Source: Galerina marginata
Lineage: Eukaryota; Basidiomycota; Agaricomycetes; Agaricales; Galerinaceae
Length of the DNA stretch: 64,000 nucleotides
Reading direction: 5' to 3'
Assembly: GCA_023014335.1 (NCBI GenBank)
Contig: JAECYW010000040.1
Span: 62,001 to 126,000, forward strand
Positions 34,701-47,265 of the stretch are shown in pieces (the stretch's first letter is position 1; the number at the start of each line of letters is the position of its first letter). Made by a program: the position numbers and the translations under genes. Under the pieces are notes generated by a model, which saw only the letters and a list, made by a program, of their open reading frames with translations, was not told the DNA's origin and searched no databases.

Positions 34701-36823
34701 GACTGGTGACCAAACCTTGTGAGTGAAACATAAGCTGCGGCGCGGATGGGAAGGATACAAGTTTATTCCGTATTCACTCTTCCTCTGCTGCCCCACTGAG
34801 TAGCTCGTACTCGATACCTTTCCTGAATCGATCCGCTGGGACAAGCCATTCTCGAAAAGGGCAGCCGTAATCCAGCTTTAGGCTCTCGTCGAGAAGTCTA
34901 AATTGTAAAATGCAGATAGAGGTGCATTAGCGAGCACCTGATGGTTGGACGAAGTTAAGCCAGTCGCATAATGACAAAGTAAGGACAGGGAGAGCGTCAT
35001 AGGGAATGGCGTGCCCGGTTAGATGGTAAGTGGAATTGGCCGTCGCATTCAAACTTTGAGTGGCGTTACATACAGTCTAGGAATACGACGCCGCAGAGGG
35101 ATACGCATAAAGTGTGAGCACCAATAAAGCAGCGGACCGGGTTCAATGATCAACACTAAAGCAATGGTCGACGGAGATGAACACGAGAGACTAATAGGCG
35201 GACAGTTCCGGTCGCCTTAGGCGTGCATACTGCAAGAAGGTCGTGTCCAATTACCTCCTTCCTCCTGGTGTGCGCATGACACGACCGTAAAGAGAAAGAA
35301 GTCGTCCAGTTATTCTAATTCTCCGGTTAACCATATTCGTACACTCACAGCTCTATCCCAGTATACCTCAAAAGAGGCTAGTACCCAGTGTCCTATATTT
35401 GTCGAAGAGCGGGAGGGAAGGTAGATAGACTCAGGTGCCGTGGATAGCCTGCACTCTAGGTTGAAAATTAGAATAGCCACCTTAGACGAGCGCGAATCAA
35501 GGATGCAACAACCAAGGCGGGGATCGCGCTACCAGCACCAAGAAACAGCGATAGAGTACACGATTGAGCCTATGAAAAAAAGAGGAGGTCGAGATCGTGT
35601 CCGCCTCCTCGAAGGCGCCCTCAGATAAACACAGGCTTGCACCAAGAATGAAACTGAGACTTAAAGGGTAAATTATTCGACCTGAGATCTTCGTCATTGT
35701 TATCGTCATCTTTGAGAGGGTAACCTTCGCCGAGTCAGTCGGGGTGGAATCAAGGGAATGAAAGAGAAGGAACCACGATCGAGACTCCACTGTACAGGAG
35801 ATATTTGCGCCCGTCCCACCTTATTGACGCAGCCACTCTTCGGTACTGAATTGTGGAGGAGCCATGCATTGTGAAACAATTGACGAATCCTACTCCGCAA
35901 CTAACCGTAAGCACGCCAAAACCACGATGCAAAGGGAAGTGAACCCTTACCCGGTAGTGAAGCACAAAAGGTCTGAACGAGTCTATCAGATCGAAGAAGC
36001 CAGCTGACTCGCTGGCAAATTTGCGGAGGGAAGTGCAAGAGCTCGTCGAGGAGAGAAGATCGTTCGTTCGCTCTCGTTATCGCAGCCTAATCTGTAACAG
36101 AGGGTCAGAATTTGGCTATAATCGAAAGGAAAGGCCAGTGGCGCTCATGATGTCGCTCTTATCTGATGATCGAGGGGTGAAAGTTGACTCTTGCGTCGAG
36201 GAATGTTTTTCGATTTGCTTTAGGGTCCTGCATGCTCTTTACCCAGACGACATTATGGCAGGGTCTGCTGTAATGTGCTCAACAGAGCCGTGTTCCAGGA
36301 TATTTGTTGCATTGCAAAGTGGCAAGGTGGGAAGCAAGCTCTCCGCGTGGTTGAGAACATCAAAACGTGTCCTCTAGAGCTGCGGTTCGGGTTAAAGTGT
36401 TTCCTCCACTCCAAGGTATCAAGATGGCTCGAGCAGAGATGCAAACATGCCCTTCTCAGCTACCCAAAAAAAACATGAAGGTTGGCCAGGCGAAATCAGC
36501 GGAACGCGGGTTGAGCTCAGGAGAGAACAAGGGAAACTGGAAAGGACTCGAACCATAAAGCATAGATACAGATTGAGGACAACAGGTTTAGAAAATGGAT
36601 AAATTTAGAAGAGAAGAAGCGAAAGACAGATGAACAGTCGACGTTCAGTTGTTCTTATCGTGGGTGACGAGCCGTGAGAAAATGAACTTGAGATGTCGAA
36701 CCGCTGTTGATCAATGGAGACATGCCGTACCACAGCATCTTGTTGATCATTGAACCAGAATAGCCACGGCGGCGTATCGCCCCGTTTCATTCGCCGGCCA
36801 GCAGCATCATGTCAGGGATTTGT
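31795..36823. other. Five-kilobase stretch without assignable genes
   Basis: Several coding-like minus-strand pieces occur: 34844-34500, including CFTHKVWSPVINQPHRQYQL; 34211-33915; and 32016-31816. I could not join them or name a family. On the + strand, 36021-36377 (118 residues) and 33319-33603 are open but unrecognised. This is probably one or two poorly conserved or decayed genes plus AT-rich spacer. Confidence 0.3.
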
Positions 36824-36829
36824 TATAAA
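36824..36829 (+). promoter_or_regulatory. TATA box of first Kre9-like gene
   Basis: TATAAA within TTGTTATAAAGCC, about 147 bases before ATG 36976, followed by a pyrimidine-rich leader. Confidence 0.5.
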
Positions 36830-36975
36830 GCCAGCGCCGAGTCCGCTGTGAATTCCTCACCCAACGGTCACCTTTCCCCACTCCCAACCAATTTTTTCGT
36901 TACCACCAATCTTCTTTTGCATTCAACCTTCAAACCTATCTTCTCTACTGCCTATTCGTTTCGACATTTACCAGT

Positions 36976-37587
36976 ATGAAGTCCTTTATCACCACTTTTA
37001 TCTTCGCCCTGCTCGCACTCGTCTCCCTGGTCTCTGGAGCACCTATCCAACTGTCGCGGCGCGACGTGTTTGTACCACCGGTGCTTCTCCCGAACAGTAA
37101 GTCGGTCTGGGAGGTTGGCTCGACGCAAACCGTTACTTGGTACGTCCTTTCTGCCATAGCGCAGGCGGATGCGAATCCGCAGCGCTTCTGCGAAACTTGA
37201 CAACTGACGAACGCCTGAACAGGGATATCTCCAATGCTCCTAAGCAAATCACCAACACGAAGGCAAAAATCATTCTCGTCACGAATGGCGTGCTTGACTT
37301 TGGTTTGTCCCTTGTTGGATGTTGTTCGACGGCAACATTGACCCATAATTTTAGAGCACCCTCTCGTTGATAACTGTGATGTCCTCGCTGGTGCACATCA
37401 AGTAATTGTGCCCAGTGTCAAGCCAGGAAATGACTACCAGATTCTTGGTGAATAAACTTTCTTTGGCATGCCCGTTGCAATGTGTCTTCTGACTGACTGA
37501 TCCGTTCCTTTGACAGTCTTCGGCGATTCAGGCAACACAGGGGACTTCTTCACAATAGCGCCTGCGAGCTTCCAAACCAACGCCTAA
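36976..37587 (+). CDS. Kre9/Knh1-like secreted protein, short form
   Basis: Probable extracellular or wall-associated protein of the Ser-Thr-rich Kre9_KNH1 family. Four exons: 36976-37139, 37223-37312, 37355-37447, 37517-37587. The signal peptide is MKSFITTFIFALLALVSLVS. The domain runs RDVFVPPVLLPNSKSVWEVG, TQTVTWDISNAPKQITN, KIILVTNGVLDF, NDYQILVFGDSGNTGDFF, ending in PASFQTNA. The protein stops right after the Kre9-like beta-sandwich, so it lacks the Ser/Thr stalk and GPI signal of its neighbour at 38,904. Intron positions after the TVTW and LIV/ILV motifs match those of the neighbour, showing tandem duplication. Confidence 0.88.
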
Positions 37588-38903
37588 TACCCTCTGGACG
37601 ATCTTGCTTTCTTTCGTTTACATACAAAATAATGACATGGACGCCTGAGGATTTCAGCCGGCCTGCAAACCATACTTACGAATTCCCAATTGGCAATATC
37701 ATTTCCGCGCATTTCCACGTTATTCTTGGGACACTGCATCGCAATAATCTTTCTGACAATTTGTACTACTAATCACCCTGCATACTTCTCCGGACTATCA
37801 TAGACTCTCATCTCCAAAACGATTATTACCAGTCTCTTACCAGTCTCTAACCTGCAAAGCCCATACATAATCTTACTTCTCCCGATAATGAATCCCTTCA
37901 TCATTCGTTCCACAAACTGTTCCGCGCAAGACCGGGCATTTTCTGAATGCGTGTATGTAACTTGTATGTAACTTGGGCGTTTCACATATCCCATTCAAAT
38001 CTCCTGCCCTTCAAACGCGACGTCCGGATTTTGATTCAGTGAATCTTGCTTGTTTTTCTTTTGAATGGTCGAGAAAATAATCTGACCGATCTTGCAAGTT
38101 TGGCTTCAGTTCGACTTGCTTAATGGGCGCTTAGTCCATACACACTTTCCCCGAGAAATAATTTAAATTTCTATATGCCCTGCCAATTGAGCAGTACAAT
38201 ATACATCATGATCGGAGTTGCGCACAGACATGTCATACCTGACCTACGTAGGGTATTTTCAACAACCGGTTAATGGGTACACCTTCTTTGGAAGACCTAC
38301 AAACTACAGTACGGTGCTATGTAAATCAGAAAGTGGTCCTCCACCTCACATGCAATTTCCCCCTGCCGTGTTGAGACTATCCACATATGTTCTGTAAGAT
38401 TATAGGCAGACGCACCTGACAATCTCAATGCTAACGGTGACCCTTACGAAATCCCTGACTTTCTTCCGCCATTCCTTGTCACCAATCCTTGGACAATTTC
38501 TATTATTCATGCCAATGGCTGCCCTGAAAAATCCACTTGCCTCCAATTCCATACGCAACATCCGTCCGAATACTCTCCTCAATGCCTGTACTCGTATTAC
38601 TCCACTGGCGCATATGTACCACACAAGCCCATTCTTCCTTTCTGATCCACCTGGTCAGAAGCTCCATATTTCAATGACATATCCCGAGTAAAAGAAGGTG
38701 GGCCAAGACTCAATATGGGTTATCGTCCGTGGGGACCCATCACTGCCATCAGTCCTGTAAACGTAGGTCACATGGGTGCTTTAGCCGAAGCTACATAAAC
38801 ATGGAATCCGAACATACCAGAAATTCGTTGACGCTTGTCTCCCACCACGTCCACGCTCTTGCCCGCTGGCTTGCTGTAACGAACTTTCTACTCAAGGACC
38901 ACT
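37588..38903. other. Spacer between the two Kre9-like paralogues
   Basis: AT-rich with no recognisable gene; short minus-strand frames (37994-37773, 38624-38400) show no family features. Confidence 0.5.
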
Positions 38904-40014
38904 ATGTTCGCTCTTCAAGCCCTGCTCACGACTGCAGTAGCCTATCTGGCGCTCCGCGTTCACGCTTCACCCCTATCCAACAGGGATGTTATTGTGCCCC
39001 ATATTACGAGTCCGGATGCTAGTTCGGTGTGGCCTGTTGGAACGGCACAGACGGTGACATGGTGCGTGCATTGTTCTGCCCGTTTACAGACCGGCTAGGC
39101 TTACCACGGAATATGAACAATCGCAGGGACACGTCGAACTTCCCTCCAGATTCGCAGATCACGAATCCGATTGGCCAGGTCATCCTTGGGACCAACGCCA
39201 GTGGTACTTTCCACTTCAATTTCAGTAAGTTTTTTCTTCCATGCGTGTAATTTGGTGCCATAGGCCCGTATACGCACACCTTGGCGACTTCCTCCCCGCT
39301 GCGGCGCGGTTCACGGGCAATATTTGCCGTCATATACATATGTGCAAACGACAGAAATGGTCCCAGGAGCTTCTTTCTTCTGCCGTTCATTCAACCATAT
39401 CACGATCATCATTACCTCTGACCCGAAATATGTAACCCCTTCTTACTCGCTACGCTTTTCTTTGCAGACGACCCCCTCGCAAAAGGATTCAAGCTTCGGG
39501 ATGGAAGTGTTAAGATCACGGTTCCGGACGTAACCCCAGGTGATGACTACCTCATCGTTTGTGAGTTGTACAGCCTCTCTTGATTTCAGTTGAGCTCATT
39601 GTCTTCGTCGCAGTATTCGGAGACTCCGGCAACACCAGCCCCACGTTCGCCATCACCAAGATCTCTTCAGGGACTCCCTCGGGCTCTCCCGTCGGAGTTG
39701 GATCTTCTTCTTCATCGTCCACATTAATCACAACTCCCATACCAATCACCGGTTCTGTGATTACTGGCTCTGTGACAACTGAAGCGTCGACAGAAGCGTC
39801 GGTGACACCGACAGATTCAAACACATCTTCGCCGACGCCTACGTCTCCTTCAGGCTCGAGCTCCTCGACAGCATCATCGTCGAGCACATCCCCATCGCCC
39901 ACGCAGGCTCCGTCCACCAGCGCCGCATGGTCGGTGCGTCAAGCTACTGGGTCTATCCTGAACGTCAACGCCCTCGTGTGCATGGCCTCTTTGATCATGC
40001 TTGTCATGGTTTGA
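38904..40014 (+). CDS. Kre9/Knh1-like Ser/Thr-rich GPI-anchored protein
   Basis: Cell-surface glycoprotein candidate. Exons: 38904-39061, 39127-39224, 39468-39560, 39614-40014. The signal peptide is MFALQALLTTAVAYLALRVH. The domain reads RDVIVPHITSPDASSVWPVG, TAQTVTWDTSNFP, GQVILGTNASGTFHFNFNDP, VKITVPDVTPGDDYLIVLFG and DSGNTSPTFAITKIS. A stalk of Ser/Thr/Pro follows, built on SSSSSSTLITTPIPITGSVI, SSPTPTSPSG and SSSSTASSSSTSPSPT, heavily O-glycosylatable. The end ILNVNALVCMASLIMLVMV is hydrophobic like a GPI-addition signal. The 243-base intron 2 is unusually long for this window and could hide an alternative exon. Confidence 0.9.
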
Positions 40015-40978
40015 TAACGAACTACCCAACTAATGCATCTCCACTTATCGCCAGTGGAGCTTTCTCGTTTCGTTTCGTTTCACGACATCCTTTCCTATGT
40101 TTCTTCCCTCATGTTTGCATCACGGACCCCCATGATTGTCGATACGCATTTGCCCAGCCCTCCTCCCGTACGCCATCTATACTTATTATAGCCATCTCAT
40201 CATATCATCTCCCCCTCATCTCCATCAACCTACATCATGCCAAACATCAAACACGCCTTTACGCTTTCAGGTTTAAGCGCGACTATTGCCGTGCTCCGAT
40301 TCCCCTCAATTCCCCCTTTCCCATCCCATTGCCACAATTCTCAGTGCTACTGCAATCTATCTAGGCTATATCCCCTATCTCTGTGCTTGAAGCTGCTAAA
40401 GTAGTGACACGTTAGCCAGACAATGTACTATAACTACAATTCATGTTTCCAATTGTTTTGCCCCTCTGATGCTTGTGATTTTGCAGTTACTTTGCGTAAG
40501 TAGTTCCTAATCAGGTCAACTTTAAATGTTGAAATAGCAGATGACGGACTCACATCATGGTCCTTGGTCCGTGATTCGGTGAATGGGAATCCTTTGGTCT
40601 AGATCTCATTCGGTTGGCGCATACTCGTCGGCTATTAGACTTCCGTTCTCTCTCTACACCATGCTGTACACCATGCTGGGCGTTCAGTTTATTGAAAAAG
40701 CTCGAGGGTAACGAGTTGTTCCTGGATTTGTAGAACATGTCCATAAAGCAACACATGTGCAAACATAAAATAACGGAAAAACTATTATTGGCCAAGAAGT
40801 TAGAACCAAAGTGCGAGCGCCTGTCCTATTCATAGAATAGTTGAATGGAGAAAGCGATCACTCGAGGCAAACCTTCGGATGTCAGAGTTGATTCGACACC
40901 TTGAAACAAAAGATTAGGCAGGGAAAACCTCATTTGCCTCGTTCAGCTGCAGAATAGTCCGCATTCTCCGAAAAATGG
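40015..40978. other. 3' flank of Kre9-like gene and spacer
   Basis: Pyrimidine-rich 3' region to about 40,380, then spacer. The last eight bases (40971-40978, AAAAATGG) are the left target-site duplication of the element that follows. Confidence 0.6.
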
Positions 40979-41814
40979 GGCGGTCTAACTATAGGTGTGG
41001 CCTCCCAAAAACCTATCTGAGTTTGAAATACTTACTACATTTGTTCGCACGACTTACTGCATTAGCTAACGCGACTTACTTCTTTAGGAAGCCGAAATTT
41101 GGCAGAGAGCGCCTCGACGAGGCCCTGCAGCCTTCCACATATCTTGGATCAACCTGAAAAAATTCGAATTTGTTGTCTGACTGTTTAAATACAAGTCTAG
41201 ATAGCCTTTAAGCCATGTACATTTAATGTAATGTAGTAAATGAATTGTTTAAATAGCTTCACTGGTGGATCTGGTCAGTAAATTGACCATTCAAGGATGA
41301 ATATGCCACTTCCTTCCACAAAACTTGAGTAATTTGGAACTAACAAATATAGAAGCATATTAGCCGATTCAAATTTGTGAATAGCGCGAAATTCTGTCTA
41401 GAAATCGGTGCAAAACACGATTTCCTACCAATTTGAGGCTTGGAACCCATTGATCCTGGACTGCATTGGTGATTAAATATTTAAACAAGCATATTCTAAG
41501 GGATACGGTATGGTAATAGTATTCTATGCTAAAATTTTATCTCACTGGCGCGGCTGTTTAGCACAAGCGCACGTAGATGAGTTTTCCGCGGGGCCTTTTG
41601 GCACCCGGATATTGCGCCGCAGGCGCCGGAAATTTTCTATATTTTTGCTCTATTCCAACTCGCTATCTACAAGGTTCAAAATGTAAATTTTTCAAGAGAC
41701 TACATCGAATTGGGAGGGAGTATATTAATTTCTCCGTCCCCTTCTGTCTCTCTGCGATCAATTAATTAATTAATTAATTCTTTTCGTGGAGGCCACACCT
41801 ATAGTTAGACCGCC
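40979..41814. mobile_element. 836-base MITE with 27-base perfect TIRs
   Basis: The left end starts GGCGGTCTAACTATAGGTGT and the right end is its exact complement for 27 bases. Both are flanked by the same eight bases, AAAAATGG (40971-40978 and 41815-41822). The interior is AT-rich, without a transposase-like frame, and contains a short ATTA microsatellite (about 41,758-41,780). An 8-base duplication is usual for hAT- and KDZ-type transposition. It lies 57 bases beyond the stop codon of the cyclopropane synthase gene. Confidence 0.92.
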
Positions 41815-41878
41815 AAAAATGGTTCAGAGGATCAGTCGGAAGTACAAAAATAATATCCCATTCGGCTGCGGTCAGCTC

Positions 41879-44027
41879 CTATCCATACACATCACAGCCG
41901 TATTCCTGACTGCCCTCTCGCGTGAAGGTCATGATGTGGTCTGTAAAATTATGAACACCAAAGAAACCGAAGGAAGCAAGCAAAACGAACCTCCTAGCGT
42001 CCTCGTCGTGAAGCCAACTTCGCAATAACAATAGTAATCTACAAAAAGACGTCAGACAAAGCCTAGATTTGAGAAAAAGCACAATTAACACTCACACATC
42101 CACTTGCGTTTAAATACCTCAATTTCATCCCTCCCCAACACCTGGATCTTACCGGCAGCCAAACCTGACTGTTCCTGTCTCAATGCGTATTCTTTCTGCA
42201 GCGCTGGTGCGATGACAGCCTCGAACCGATCAACGAAGCGCCGCCGCCATTCTCGCAGCGTCCGCGCGTAGTGGGGACCGATGTTGTCTATTGATTCGAC
42301 AATGAGGCTGCCTTTTGACCCGGACGTCAATGTGGTCATAAGGAAGGTCAGCGTTGGAAGGAAGCCCCCAGGGAATACTGGATCGGGATTGTGTTAGTGG
42401 GTGATTGGAATATTTCAAAGACATCTTACTCTGTATTGCAATAAAATCCAAACCGGGTGGACTGGTTAGGTTATGCTTTGGAATGTATGATATTGATACC
42501 TACCCATTTGCGAATGAAGTCGATTTCTTGAATGTATCTCTCGAATCCTGAAACATAGGCTCGTTAAAAGTCCCAGGGATGACACCTTAGAGGAACAGAA
42601 ATACTTACTGGCTTCCGGTATGCTAATGACCTGCACAACACCCACAGAGCCCTTCCTCTCCATCGCCCAATCCACCACCTGCCAATACCCTTCCAAAAAT
42701 TCCCTTCCGACCGCTTCTATCATCTCAACGCTCACAAAGCGTGAGAATCGCCCTTCCCACTCTGGTGGCATGTTTCTATAGTCCATTAAATGAACAGTAA
42801 TCCGGCTGGTTAGCCCCTCCGCGGCGATTCGCTGCTCCGCCAACGCCTTCTGGGCGCTGGAAAGTGTGATGGTGTCAATCTCGACGTGTGGATACTGCTG
42901 CACGATGCGGATCGCGAGTGCGCCCCATCCTGTGCCGATTTCGAGCAGCCGGATTGGAGCACCTGAATTTGTGGCTGGCGGGATATGGAGCTTGTTGATA
43001 ATGTGTTGGAGCTTCCGGATTTGAGCTGAATATAGAGGGTCCTCAGCTGTCGAAGATGATGAGTCGGAGGCGGCGGCATTCGAAGGATGAGAATATTGGT
43101 CGAGATCTGAAGGTAATTGGAACGTCTCTGTCCGCTTATCACCTGGCTCCGACGTTGGAGGTGACGGTGGGAGCGATATTGTGGAGGACAGCCGCTTTAA
43201 GGCCTGTCCGCCACTCCATTTACTTTGGACATCCTTTCCTTCTACGAGGTCCCCGTCTAACTCGGGGAAAATAGCACACGAATATGTCATGTCTTCTGAC
43301 AGGAAACCTTGAGCAGAAATGGGGGTCAGGTGGAATCAAAGGTCATAATTAAAATCACCAGCTACCAGCAAACATGTCGTTGGAGATGTCATAGTGTGCA
43401 GAGATATTGGACCGTGAATTTCCAATTGTGTTGAGAAAACGGTATGACGTGAGTTTTTGTGGGAGTGTGAAAAGGTAAGAGATGCGGGAGTTCATGTTTG
43501 ACAGATTTTCTCTGTTCTCCAAGAACATCTAATTCATTGACAAGACTTTTAATTTTGACTGCCTTGGCATTCAGAAACTGCCTCTCACCTGAAACAAGGA
43601 CACTAGGTCGTCGCACTCAACATCTCCATACATGTACGCCTCTGCAAAACCCAAATCACCCATAGCGCAAAGGCGGACCCAGAAAGAATCGTTGACGACG
43701 CGTAGTTCAGCCTTCAAGTCAGGTCGTGGATTCGTTTTACTGGGGTTCGCGTCGTCACCAACCTCGGGTATAGGGAAGGTGTAGATGTGGGAGAATGTCA
43801 GAACGCGGAGCTGGCCTATAGTGATTTTTTGCATCAGCCTGAGTTATTCATTTGTTAATCCCCTTCTTCCTCCAACGAAAGAGAAAGACATACGCGACCA
43901 CCGCTGCTTCAGCAAGACGGGCAACAGGAGTCCAGCCTGTGTTGAATGCCGCCTCGGCGACGCGATTCCATGCCCTGTCTGCGATGGCCGACACGGAAAA
44001 AGGCGGTTTCGCGTCTGGCAAGTCCAT
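41879..44027 (-). CDS. cfs1: Cyclopropane-fatty-acyl-phospholipid synthase (Cfs1-type)
   Basis: SAM-dependent enzyme that methylenates unsaturated acyl chains of phospholipids; its homologue in Coprinopsis cinerea is known to be needed for fruiting. Proposed start ATG 44027 (MDLPDAKPPFSVSAI); the frame is open up to 44234 but without family features. Motifs in order: KITIGQLRVLTFSHIYTFPI, SFWVRLCAMGDLGFAEAYMY, SNISAHYDISNDMFAGFLSE, DMTYSCAIF, the SAM site LLEIGTGWGALAIRIV, SVEMIEAVG, RFERYIQEIDFIRKW, FPGGFLPTLTF, SIDNIGPHYARTLREWRRRF, and the end YCYCEVGFTTRTLGDHIMTF to TAG 41879-41881. Terminal introns 42039-42095 and 41941-41990 fit GT-AG. A Ser/Pro-rich insert precedes the SAM fold. Confidence 0.92.
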
Positions 44028-46068
44028 GAGAGAGGAAATGAAAGTGGGGGTTGCCAACACTTTGGTGCCTCTGCTTTTATCTAGTCGAGAGCATCCGGGA
44101 ACACGGTTGCAGAATCCGATCGCTTGCCAACCTCGATCACGATCGGGTGCGTCACCTGCCATATTCGGCGCATCTATATCCGAGTCTTGTTTACTCGCTG
44201 TCGTCGACAGTACCCAAGATGGCGCAACGAACACTATCCTATGGCGAATACCAACGAACTAGAAAGGGAAACAATCAAAGAGGCACTAGGGAGGGGTTTT
44301 CTATTTTTCCATAGATTTCCTGGCTCATGGATCGCGATGCTCGGAGAAATGATTGTGTTGGTGTCCGATATGGCCACCGAATCGTAGCCAAGTGTTCATA
44401 TGGGCGGGTGCACATCGTCGATAACAGTCATATGTGACTTATAAATGGTTGCTCCTCTTCAGCCGCGTAAACCGACGTTGATACATCACAGGTGATCCAG
44501 TTGGTTGCGCCATACATTATTCCACCCGTCATTTCGTGAACGTGGAAACAAGGGAAAGATAGGGCTGTTAATTAGAAAAATTATCTAGGGACCACGGCAA
44601 TTAGAAGGGTCGAGAATGAAACATTAAAGCACAGGTTTTCCAGTCATAGCACAAAGAGCAGGTCCAGATTAAAGAGAAATCGTCCGAGGACTCTCAGAAC
44701 CTATCCAACGAAATGCGTAGCTTTGACTTTCGTAGAGAAGCAAAAGTCCGCCTGAAAAAACTCGGTTCAGGGTCGCCTCATGAGATATATGTGCAGGTCC
44801 ACATAGCCAAAGAATCTCCCATCGTTAGGACACTCATGCTGCCGCCACTGGTTAGGAAGAAGTATCAAGAATACGTTGGTGGGCCACTTCAATGAGAAGG
44901 CGCTGAGTGCTATCCGTGATAGCGTACCCACCCAGTTGTTACCTCCCCGTCTAAAGAGCCTCGCAAAGGTAGCCTTGTCATGGAGAGCTTTGGTGGAAGT
45001 TCAAGAAAGCGAGTTCAACGTTTGCGTGTGAAACCCGTTATTCCGAGTCCCGGAGTGCGTGTTCTGCGCACAGCCACTGCCTGTACCCCTGGTCTGGACC
45101 CAGGCCGCTACCCTCCAGTATTGATCTTCCTTGGGAAAGGGTCGACGCTGCCCATAAGTATCAACCTTGAGTTCTAGCTACAGGTTTCTTCTTATTGCCC
45201 GGCAAGCAGAAAATTACAAGTAGATTACCATTAATTAGTAATTACACTCATGAATACTGCATCAGCAAATCCTGATTCACACCTCCCCATGTTTATAGCG
45301 CTCTGTAGCTTATGTAATGCTATGGAACGCTATGGAGTGCTCTATAGCAAACCAATTGCTACCAAGCGCTATAAACAGGGGGGGGTGTGAATCAGGATTT
45401 GCTGATGTGAAAAGAAGCGATTTAAACCCAACTTGAGTTCAGCTGCTTGACACAAAATGCGATTACCTATACAGAAAAATGTTCAGAGGCACTCCTGGTC
45501 TCCGTTATTCGCACCACTGAATGTCGCGGTTCTCATAGACAAGTGCACACTGCAGTTCCTCGATGAGACTCGAACATCACCAAGAAAGGTGTTGCCAGTG
45601 CAATACGGACAAGCACACCTTTGAGTGTGTTATATAGCCACCCGCTTTGCGTACGCATATTTTGATCTTTGATCTGGATACTTACCTGAATGTACCTGCG
45701 GTCAGCCAACTTGAGAGGAAGCCAAGAGTTGGGCAAGAGGAAGCCCTTAATATTTATCATTCGCCGCGAAATGCTACGAATGCGGACAATATGAGCGGCT
45801 CGAACAGCATTTATGCGCGACACTGGGTGTGGTGAACAAAACTTTAGGAGGATCCTGAGAGGTGTGCGAGTAGAACTTGAAGGGAACAAGGAAGGCTACT
45901 TCTCGGTTTGGAAATACTTTCCGGATTCGATGTTATTTGTTTATGTAACAAGCCCTTCGTCTTGTCGGCCAAATATCTCACTCTCGTTTGGGCGATAATT
46001 ATCTTTTGTAGCTTGATTTGCTTGTCGTCCAAACCTCTTCTACACATCCCCCAAACATTTAGGTCCTC
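44028..46068. other. Intergenic region with a foldback element
   Basis: No convincing genes. The short + frame 44713-44895 and others carry no known motif. The one structured feature is the inverted repeat listed at 45260-45407. Confidence 0.5.
45260..45407. mobile_element. 148-base foldback mini-element
   Basis: Arms of 43 bases, 45260-45302 and 45365-45407, are inverted copies with two mismatches (outer part CATCAGCAAATCCTGATTCA, inner part TGTTTATAGCGCT). The 62-base loop holds CTATGG/CTATAG variants. No clear target duplication is seen. It would form a long hairpin in DNA or RNA, and its size and structure suit a small MITE. Confidence 0.8.
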
Positions 46069-46916
46069 ATGTCAAAGGCTTCCTATACGATTTCTCCAGA
46101 GGCGTACTACAAAGTCTTCTTCCACGCTGCGAAACACCCACATCAACCTGTGAACGGCGTTCTCCTGGGCATACAAGATTCTGCAGGCGCCGTCGACATC
46201 CAGGATGCCGTTCCTCTACTTCACCATTGGACAAGTCTGAGCCCTATGATGGAAATTGGACTCGATCTGGTGCGTTTCTTCCTTAATACATTGCAAGAAT
46301 GCGCAGTTTAACAGGCTCGTGACTTTGAAGGCTACGCAACATGCAGAGTCGCTGGCTATGAAGGTTGTTGGTTACTATCAAGCATGCGAGCGGCTGGATG
46401 ATACCGCTCTCGCTCCTGTTGGGGAGAAGGTGGCAGGCAAGATCAAGGCAGGGTTTGACGACGCTGTGGCGTTTGTAGTGCGTCTACTTATCCTGCTAGG
46501 TTGTTGGGTGCACCTATGCTGAACTTCTTCGTTTCATTGTATAGATCGATAACCAAAAACTTGGGACAAGTCAATCTGCTTTAGTGGTGAGTGTTGTTTG
46601 TGCCCTTTGGGAACATTTGTCTTATTACGAATATCTAGCCGTATCTAGCTTCAAGTTCGACGGCGGGGTGGCGGCCTGCACCTAGTGATCCTCCAGCGTT
46701 TACCCCTGGTTCAAAATTCAAACTAAGCTTGTCTGACACGCCTTCAGAGGCTGCTAAATATGTTCAGGAGCAGAATCTGCACTTTGCGTTCGGAGACTTC
46801 GACGATCATTTAGAGGACGTGACCATTGGCGAGTTTCTTGTCTTCACCTCTGGGCTATTTTATCTAATATGATTTCTCTTTAAGATTGGCTAAGGAACCG
46901 CTCGTGTCTTCCTTAG
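46069..46916 (+). CDS. EMC8: ER membrane complex subunit 8/9
   Basis: Cytosolic-face subunit of the EMC insertase (MPN-like UPF0172 family). Exons: 46069-46269, 46331-46477, 46545-46586, 46639-46828, 46885-46916. Motifs: YTISPEAYYKVFFHAAKHPH, VNGVLLGIQD, DAVPLLHHWTSLSPMMEIGL, AMKVVGYYQACERLDD, APVGEKVAGKI, PYLASSSTAGWRP, and the end DHLEDVTIDWLRNR. Length about 200 residues is right for the family. The catalytic JAMM residues are absent, as in the whole family. The last intron uses a GC donor (ATTG/GCGAGT). Confidence 0.92.
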
Positions 46917-47265
46917 TGATCCTACGTACCTGCCTATTCGCACCTTTGCTATTAATGTACATTTTCAATACCTGATGTGTAGGGTCTTGGTAAGGTCCAG
47001 GAACGATGGAAAGACAATATTGCTAACCTGTTTTTTTCACATACATATTTCTTACTTGAACATTAATAAGTTAGCGAACATTAAAAAGAGAACAACTGGT
47101 GAACAACACTCATTGATTGATGCAGGAAAGTTGGAACTGCTCGTCAACGGTCAAGTCAGAGTCCACGACTGACAGTGAACAGTGACAGCCGGGTCTCGAC
47201 GCCTGCAACGGGAACGGCGACTGATCACGTGCATAACCAAATAATTGACCAAGCAAACCTAAACA
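46917..47265. other. EMC8 3' flank and distal RIF1 promoter
   Basis: No gene. AT-rich 3' sequence followed by the upstream region of RIF1, including CACGTG-like GATCACGTGC near 47,223. Confidence 0.5.
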
